Below, piece by piece: positions 50,710 through 55,652 of a stretch of DNA of 55,652 bases (its first letter is position 1; each line of letters starts with the position of its first letter). A program made the position numbers and the translations under genes. Below the pieces are notes generated by a model, which did not search any database, was not told the origin of the DNA, and saw only the letters and a list, made by a program, of their open reading frames with translations. Location of the stretch: contig CAYVUV010000190.1 of NCBI GenBank assembly GCA_964455095.1, positions 1-55,652 on the forward strand, in the 5' to 3' direction. The stretch is from CAYVUV01 sp964455095 (GTDB lineage: Bacteria > Desulfobacterota > Binatia > HRBIN30 > CADEER01).

Positions 50710-51132
50710 ATGCATTTTCAGTTCGCCAGCGTTCTGGTTTTCCTGTTCCTGGGAGCGGCTCTGGTCGCCCTCATGACCGGATTGAGCTCCTTGTTGCGCC
50801 CGAATAACCCGGAGACCAACAAGCTCTCGACCTACGAATGCGGTGAGCCGCCAACCGGCAACGCGTGGATCAATTTCAACATCCGCTTCTATCTGGTGGC
50901 GCTGATCTTCGTGATTTTCGACGTCGAGGTGGCGTTTCTGTACCCGGTGACGGTCGTCTTCCGCGACTGGGTGCTGAAGGGGCAGGGGCTCTTTGCGCTG
51001 GCCGAGATCGCGATCTTTCTCGGCATTCTCTTCGTCGGGCTGGTGTACGTGTGGGTCAAGCGCGACCTCGAGTGGCTGAAGCAGGTGCCGGCGGCGGAGA
51101 CCGAGTCGCCGAAGATGCGCGAGGCGGCGTGA
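50710..51132 (+). CDS. nuoA: NADH-quinone oxidoreductase subunit A
   Basis: A 140-residue membrane subunit with three helices. The conserved loop TYECGEPPTGNAWINFNIRFYLVAL and FDVEVAFLYPV are diagnostic. The loop Cys (YECG) lies near the quinone site of complex I. The ATG at 50710 is preferred; a GTG at 50671 lies inside the promoter. It is first in the nuoABCDHIJ cluster. Confidence 0.96.
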   Translation: MHFQFASVLVFLFLGAALVALMTGLSSLLRPNNPETNKLSTYECGEPPTGNAWINFNIRFYLVALIFVIFDVEVAFLYPVTVVFRDWVLKGQGLFALAEIAIFLGILFVGLVYVWVKRDLEWLKQVPAAETESPKMREAA

Positions 51133-51160
51133 CGCGGACGGGCGGGGAGCGGGGAGACGC

Positions 51161-51664
51161 ATGGCACTAATCAATTCTTTTCCCGAGATGGTCCTAACCA
51201 CCTCGGCCGACGCATTCCTGAACTGGACGCGCAAGTCCTCGGTCTGGTGGATGTTGTTCGGCCTGGCGTGCTGCGCCATCGAGCTCATGCAGACGCAGGG
51301 GCCGCGCGCCGACGTCGACCGCTTCGGCGCCGCCCCGCGCTCTTCGCCGCGGCAGTCCGACCTGATGGTCGTTGCCGGAACCTTGACGCTGAAGATGGCC
51401 CTGCGCACGAAGGTGCTCTACGAGCAGATGCCGGAGCCGCGCTACGCCATCGCGATGGGCGCCTGCGCCAGCTGCGGCGGTCTGTTCCAGCTCGCCTACT
51501 CGGTGTGTGACGGCGTCGACAAGGTGATCCCGATCGACGTCTACGTGCCCGGCTGTCCGCCGCGCCCGGAGGCGCTCACCGAGGGCATCCTGAAGCTGCA
51601 AGAGAAGATGATGACGGAGACCTGGCTGGTGCGGCGTTCGGCGGCGGCCACCGCCCACGCCTGA
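51161..51664 (+). CDS. nuoB: NADH-quinone oxidoreductase subunit B
   Basis: A 167-residue peripheral subunit that carries the N2 iron-sulfur cluster next to quinone. Ligands are the tandem Cys in GLACCAIE, the Cys in GACASCGG and the Cys in VPGCPPRPE. The RFGAAPRSSPRQSDL loop is conserved. GGGGAG precedes the ATG. It follows nuoA by 28 bases. Confidence 0.97.
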   Translation: MALINSFPEMVLTTSADAFLNWTRKSSVWWMLFGLACCAIELMQTQGPRADVDRFGAAPRSSPRQSDLMVVAGTLTLKMALRTKVLYEQMPEPRYAIAMGACASCGGLFQLAYSVCDGVDKVIPIDVYVPGCPPRPEALTEGILKLQEKMMTETWLVRRSAAATAHA

Positions 51665-51709
51665 TCGAATTTGGGTTTTTCCTTCCCGCAAGATCGACGA
51701 TCCCCGAGC

Positions 51710-52204
51710 ATGGAAGCAGCGACGGTGTATGAGCGCCTGAAGGCGCACTTCGGCGAGCGTGTGAGCACGGCGGAATTGGCCGTCAAGGACCCGTGGGTCG
51801 TCGTCGATGCGGCGGCGATTCGCGACGTCTGCCACTATCTGCGTGCCGATGCCGAGCTGCGCTTCGACTCGCTGTCGAATCTGACCGGGGTCGATTACAA
51901 GGACCTCGGCCACATCGAGGTCGTCTATCATCTCTATTCGTACCCGCACCGCCACGCAGCGGTTCTGAAGGTGCGCACGCCGCGCGACCACGCGGTCGTG
52001 CCCTCGATCGAGCCGGTGTGGAAGGCGGCGAACTGGCTCGAGCGCGAGGTCTACGACCTGCTTGGCGTGACGTTCACCGACCATCCGGATCTGCGCCGGT
52101 TGCTGATGCCCGAGGACTGGGTCGGTTATCCGCTGCGCAAGGACTTCGTCGAGCCCGAGGAATACCACGGCATCAGCACGCGCCGGGAGAGCCTGCTCCG
52201 CTAA
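51710..52204 (+). CDS. nuoC: NADH-quinone oxidoreductase subunit C
   Basis: A 164-residue 30-kDa-type subunit. The fingerprint WLEREVYDLLGVTFTDHPDL is followed by RRLLMPEDWVGYPLRKDF. It is separate from nuoD, unlike the fused NuoCD of enterobacteria. The ATG at 51710 is chosen over an upstream frame beginning at 51671, which has no family similarity. Confidence 0.96.
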   Translation: MEAATVYERLKAHFGERVSTAELAVKDPWVVVDAAAIRDVCHYLRADAELRFDSLSNLTGVDYKDLGHIEVVYHLYSYPHRHAAVLKVRTPRDHAVVPSIEPVWKAANWLEREVYDLLGVTFTDHPDLRRLLMPEDWVGYPLRKDFVEPEEYHGISTRRESLLR

Positions 52205-52225
52205 ACGCGGGGACGGGAGCCGGAT

Positions 52226-53386
52226 ATGAGCCTGATCGCATTCGAAGTCGACGTCGAGCAAGTCGGTGGCAACGGCCTCGACACCGAAGAGATGACGCTC
52301 AACATGGGGCCGCAGCACCCCAGCACGCACGGCGTGCTGCGCTTCGTCGTCAAGGCCGACGGCGAGGTGATGCGGCAGGCGATCCCCGACGTCGGCTACC
52401 TGCACCGCTCGATCGAGAAGATCTCCGAGAAGGTCGGCTATCACGGCTTCATGCCGTACACCGACCGCGTCGACTACGTCGCCGCCATGTTCTGCAACCA
52501 GGGCTGGGCGATGGCGGTGGAGAAGCTCGCCGACATCGAAGTGCCGAAGCGCGGCGAGTACTGCCGCGTCGTCGCCGCCGAGCTCAACCGCATCGCCAGC
52601 CATCTGTTGTCGGTCGGCACCATGGTGCTCGACATCGGCGCCATCACGCCCTTCTTTCACGCTTTTCGCGAGCGCGAGAAGATCAACGATCTGCTCGAGG
52701 AGCTGTGCGGGTCGCGCCTGACGTACAACTACATGCGCATCGGCGGCACGGCCTGGGATTTGCCGCCGGGCTACGCGGAGAAGGTGCTGGCGTTTCTCGA
52801 GCGGCTCGAGCTGATGCTCGATGAGTACGACGACCTCATCTCGCGCAACAAGATCTACGTCGAGCGCTGCGTCGAAGTCGCGGTGATCAGCGCCGAGGAC
52901 GCCGTCGACTACAACCTCGTCGGTCCCAACCTCCGCGCCTCGGGCGTGCGCTACGACGTGCGGCGCGACGAGCCGTACTCGGTGTATCCCGACCTCGAGT
53001 TCGATGTGCCGGTGGGCCCGGGGCCGGTCGGCGTCGTCGGCGACAGCTTTGCCCGGTACTGGGTGCGGCTCCTGGAGATCCGCGAGAGCGTCAAGATCCT
53101 GCGCCAGTGCTTCCGGCAGATCCCGGACGGACCGGTGATCGCGAAGGTGGCGCGCAAGCTGCGGCCGCCGGCGGGCGATGTCTACGTCCGGGTCGAAAGC
53201 GCGCGCGGCGACATGGGGTGGTACGCGGTCAGCGACGGCACCGAGTACCCGTACCGCTGCAAGGTGCGCACGGGCTCGTTCGCGGCGATGGGCATCATCG
53301 AGAAGATCAGCCCCGGGCTGATGTTGGCGGATTTGGTGACGGTGATCGCCAGCCTCGACATCGTGGCGCCCGAGGTCGATCGCTGA
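52226..53386 (+). CDS. nuoD: NADH-quinone oxidoreductase subunit D
   Basis: A 386-residue 49-kDa-type subunit related to NiFe-hydrogenase large subunits. It shows MGPQHPSTHGVLRF, VGYLHRSIEK, YTDRVDYVAAM, AELNRIASHLL and the C-terminal DIVAPEVDR ending. The His and Tyr residues in these motifs line the quinone pocket. It is directly followed by nuoH; the genes for the NADH-binding module (nuoE, nuoF, nuoG) that usually come next are not here. Confidence 0.97.
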   Translation: MSLIAFEVDVEQVGGNGLDTEEMTLNMGPQHPSTHGVLRFVVKADGEVMRQAIPDVGYLHRSIEKISEKVGYHGFMPYTDRVDYVAAMFCNQGWAMAVEKLADIEVPKRGEYCRVVAAELNRIASHLLSVGTMVLDIGAITPFFHAFREREKINDLLEELCGSRLTYNYMRIGGTAWDLPPGYAEKVLAFLERLELMLDEYDDLISRNKIYVERCVEVAVISAEDAVDYNLVGPNLRASGVRYDVRRDEPYSVYPDLEFDVPVGPGPVGVVGDSFARYWVRLLEIRESVKILRQCFRQIPDGPVIAKVARKLRPPAGDVYVRVESARGDMGWYAVSDGTEYPYRCKVRTGSFAAMGIIEKISPGLMLADLVTVIASLDIVAPEVDR

Positions 53387-53399
53387 AGGGGCGCGCGCG

Positions 53400-54587
53400 A
53401 TGCAGAGCTTTCTCGACGGCTTGATCGCACAGGGCTACTTCGCCGGCGTGCCCGTGGCGGTGGTCTACGCCATCGGCGTCGTCGCCGCGGCCGCGCTCGT
53501 CGTCTTCGGCTTCATCCTCAACGTCGCCGGCGTCACCACGTTCATCGAGCGCCGGGTGTGGGCGCGCATTCAGTCGCGCATCGGCCCGAACCGCGTCGGC
53601 CCGCAGGGGATCCTTCAGAGGCTCGCCGACGGCATCAAGCTGCTGATGAAGGAGGACATCGTCCCCACGGCGGCCGACTCGCGCCTGTTCAAGCTGGCGC
53701 CGTACGTCGTCGTCATGGGCTTTGTCGCCGCGTTCGTGGTCATGCCGTTCAGCAGCGTGCTGATCGCCGCCGACCTCGACGTCGGGATCCTCTATCTGAC
53801 TGCCGTGACCTCGCTGGTCGTCGTAGGCATCCTGATGGCCGGCTGGGCGTCGAACAACAAATGGTCGCTGATCGGTGGCGTGCGCGCCGCGGCGCAGATT
53901 GTCAGCTACGAGATCCCCGCCGCGCTGTCGATCTTCCCGGTGGTGCTGATCACCGGCACACTGAGCACGCAGGCGATCATCCGCGCCCAGGGCTGGTTCC
54001 CGACCGACTGGTTCATCTTCCACAACCCGTTCACCTTCTTCGCCTGCTTCATCCTCTTCACGGCGCTGCTCGCCGAGGGCAACCGCACGCCGTTCGACCT
54101 GCCCGAAGCGGAGTCGGAGCTCGTCGCCGGTTTCGTCACCGAGTACAGCGGCGCCCGCTACCTGTTCTTCTTCCTGGTCGAGTGGGGCAACCTGTACATC
54201 ATCAGCGCCGTGATCGTGACGCTCTTCCTCGGCGGCTGGCAGGTGCCGCCGGTGACCGACAGCCCGGTGTTGCTCAACGCCCTGCAGTTTCTCACCTTCT
54301 TCCTCAAGTCGTATTTCGGCGTCGTGGTGATCATGTGGATTCGCGCCACGCTGCCGCGCATTCGCGTCGATCAGCTCATGACCACGTGTTGGAAGTACCT
54401 GGTACCGCTGTCGTTCGTGAACTTCCTCGGCACCGCGGCCTGGGTGGTCATCTGGCCCGACGGCAACCGCGTCGCCGAATACCTGATGACGGCGATCGGC
54501 TTCGCGCTGGTCGGTTACTTCTTCTACCGCGTCGGCTTCCACCTGAAGCGCTCGCGCGCTCAGTTGCTGCTCAGCCCGTTCTCCTGA
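53400..54587 (+). CDS. nuoH: NADH-quinone oxidoreductase subunit H
   Basis: A 395-residue membrane subunit at the junction with the peripheral arm. Signatures are IERRVWARIQSRIGPNRVGPQG, LADGIKLLMKEDIVP, WSLIGGVRAAAQIVSYEIP, and EGNRTPFDLPEAESELVAGF with TEYSGARY. About nine helices are expected. It contributes to the quinone entry channel and proton transfer. It starts 13 bases after nuoD. Confidence 0.97.
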   Translation: MQSFLDGLIAQGYFAGVPVAVVYAIGVVAAAALVVFGFILNVAGVTTFIERRVWARIQSRIGPNRVGPQGILQRLADGIKLLMKEDIVPTAADSRLFKLAPYVVVMGFVAAFVVMPFSSVLIAADLDVGILYLTAVTSLVVVGILMAGWASNNKWSLIGGVRAAAQIVSYEIPAALSIFPVVLITGTLSTQAIIRAQGWFPTDWFIFHNPFTFFACFILFTALLAEGNRTPFDLPEAESELVAGFVTEYSGARYLFFFLVEWGNLYIISAVIVTLFLGGWQVPPVTDSPVLLNALQFLTFFLKSYFGVVVIMWIRATLPRIRVDQLMTTCWKYLVPLSFVNFLGTAAWVVIWPDGNRVAEYLMTAIGFALVGYFFYRVGFHLKRSRAQLLLSPFS

Positions 54588-54609
54588 GCGGGCGAGGGGA
54601 GAGGACACG

Positions 54610-55185
54610 ATGGCCGCCAACTTCAGCGCCTACCTCCGCAACATCGTCGACACCGCCACCTCGGTCTTCGAGGGCATGGCGGTGACGTGCTCGCACTTCG
54701 TGCGCAAGCCGTCGACGGTGCAGTACCCCGACCGCACCGATCTGCGCGTGCAGGACACCTTGCCCTTCCGCTACCGCGGCATTCTCGAGGTGGACCTGGA
54801 GATCTGCACCGGCTGCCTCGCCTGCGAGCGCGCCTGCCCGATCGACTGCATCGTCATCGATGCGCCGAAGGACAAGCAGACCAAGCAGATGCTGCTCACC
54901 CGTTTCGACATCGACATCGCCAAGTGCATGTACTGCGGGCTGTGCAGCGAGCCGTGTCCGACCGGGTCGATCCACCACACGCCCGAGTTCGAGGGCGCCG
55001 ACTACTCGCTCGAGAGCATGGTGCGGCACTATGTGAAGGACCCGGTCTTCGCCTACAAGCCGAAGAAGGGGCCCGAGACCGATCCCGTCATCGCGCCGAT
55101 CCTCGAGCGCGGCATGCGCTACCTGGAGGAGTTCGCCTCGCCCGACGCCAAGCCGGCCGAGGCCAAGAAGACCGAGGCCGCATGA
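54610..55185 (+). CDS. nuoI: NADH-quinone oxidoreductase subunit I
   Basis: A 191-residue ferredoxin-like subunit with two 4Fe-4S motifs, CTGCLACERACPIDC (about residues 68-82) and CMYCGLCSEPCP (about 107-118). It transfers electrons between the peripheral arm and NuoB. In complexes without NuoEFG this subunit is a candidate docking site for ferredoxin or another donor. The Lys/Ala-rich tail ends in a TGA overlapping the start of nuoJ. Confidence 0.96.
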   Translation: MAANFSAYLRNIVDTATSVFEGMAVTCSHFVRKPSTVQYPDRTDLRVQDTLPFRYRGILEVDLEICTGCLACERACPIDCIVIDAPKDKQTKQMLLTRFDIDIAKCMYCGLCSEPCPTGSIHHTPEFEGADYSLESMVRHYVKDPVFAYKPKKGPETDPVIAPILERGMRYLEEFASPDAKPAEAKKTEAA

Positions 55186-55652
55186 GCGACTTTTCCTTCT
55201 TTCCCCTGGTGTTCTACCTCATCGCCGGCGTGACGGTGGTGTCGGCGATGGGAGTTGCCTTCTCGAACAATATCGTTTACTCGGCGTTCTCCCTGATGGG
55301 GACGCTGATGGGGGCGGCGGGGCTGTTTGTGCTCCTGGCTGCCGACTTTGTCGCGGTGGTGCAGGTGCTGATCTACGTTGGGGGGATCCTGGTGCTCACG
55401 TTGTTCGCGGTCATGCTGACGCATCGGATCGCCGACGTGCGCGTCTCCAACCGTTCCCTCGGCCGCCTGCCGGCGCTGGTCGTCATCGGCGCCATCGGGT
55501 TTGTGATGATGCGCGCCGTGGTCAACACGACGTGGCACCAGATCGCGCCCGAGACGCCGGTCCCAACCACGTACGGCATCGGCGACCAGTTCCTGACCAG
55601 CTACGTGCTGCCGTTCGAGCTCGCCTCGATGGTGCTGCTGGCGGCGCTGGTC
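55182..55652 (+). CDS. nuoJ: NADH-quinone oxidoreductase subunit J, partial
   Basis: The first 157 residues of a membrane subunit; the rest is beyond the right edge. It reads MSDFSFFPLVFYLIAGVTV, then NNIVYSAFSLMGTL and AVVQVLIYVGGILVL, where the conserved helix with a pi-bulge is expected. The ATG at 55182 overlaps the nuoI stop by four bases (ATGA). nuoKLMN would be expected to follow. Confidence 0.93.
   Translation, partial: MSDFSFFPLVFYLIAGVTVVSAMGVAFSNNIVYSAFSLMGTLMGAAGLFVLLAADFVAVVQVLIYVGGILVLTLFAVMLTHRIADVRVSNRSLGRLPALVVIGAIGFVMMRAVVNTTWHQIAPETPVPTTYGIGDQFLTSYVLPFELASMVLLAALV

Overview
The window is about 55.7 kb of GC-rich, gene-dense DNA from a free-living bacterium with an outer membrane: it carries a TonB-dependent receptor, TonB, an RlpA lipoprotein, and PilT/PilU ATPases. 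No rRNA, tRNA, CRISPR array or insertion sequence was seen. Several secreted proteins carry Thr/Pro-rich linkers and tandem EF-hand modules of the GDCNGDxxVTxDEL type. These occur together with F420-type oxidoreductases, a nuo cluster with no nuoEFG, and acyl-CoA/CoA-transferase enzymes. From memory this combination suits uncultured lineages of the former Deltaproteobacteria, with Candidatus Binatota/Binatia as the best guess. That placement is inference, not a computed result.

Layout. Positions 1-8.5 kb, minus strand: a partial MFS exporter coupled to a large penicillin-acylase-type lipoprotein, a fatty acid hydroxylase coupled to a FadR/GntR regulator with a clear palindromic operator, and rplU-rpmA-obgE-proB. 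Positions 8.7-11.4 kb, plus strand: a glutaredoxin-like protein, plsX, an App1-like HAD phosphatase and cutA. Positions 11.4-19.5 kb, minus strand: pilU, pilT, a CPBP protease, rlpA, pmbA-tldD, a NUDIX hydrolase and a SirB1-type protein. Positions 19.6-24.6 kb, plus strand: a DHH phosphoesterase, then an operon of an HMG-CoA-synthase-like/DUF35 fusion, a thiolase and an acyl-CoA dehydrogenase. Positions 24.6-35.4 kb: an N-formylglutamate-amidohydrolase-like protein with an unassigned C-terminal half, a ribbon-helix-helix/zinc-knuckle protein, gpmA, an LLM oxidoreductase and a Ddn-like protein, cysC, a response regulator, a Ycf46-like AAA ATPase, an alpha-methylacyl-CoA-racemase-type enzyme and an Ldh-family oxidoreductase.

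The most interesting part is 35.4-50.6 kb, a vitamin B12 acquisition region. A cobalamin riboswitch followed by an intrinsic terminator (about 42.0-42.26 kb, minus strand) leads an operon of a secreted beta-propeller, a predicted surface protein with a dockerin-like tail, a BtuB-type receptor, a second beta-propeller with an N-terminal EF-hand pair, and TonB. BtuF-BtuC-BtuD lie on the plus strand at 47.9-50.6 kb. Between the two arms are a 1516-residue secreted protein that looks like two exported proteins fused in frame (including a cohesin-like module and a dockerin-like module) and a VapBC toxin-antitoxin pair. The propellers beside BtuB recall the BtuG cobalamin-capture proteins of Bacteroides, so this may be an independently assembled surface capture system for B12.

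The window ends in a respiratory complex I cluster (nuoABCDHIJ, nuoJ cut by the edge) in which nuoD is followed directly by nuoH, so the NADH-oxidising module is not encoded here.
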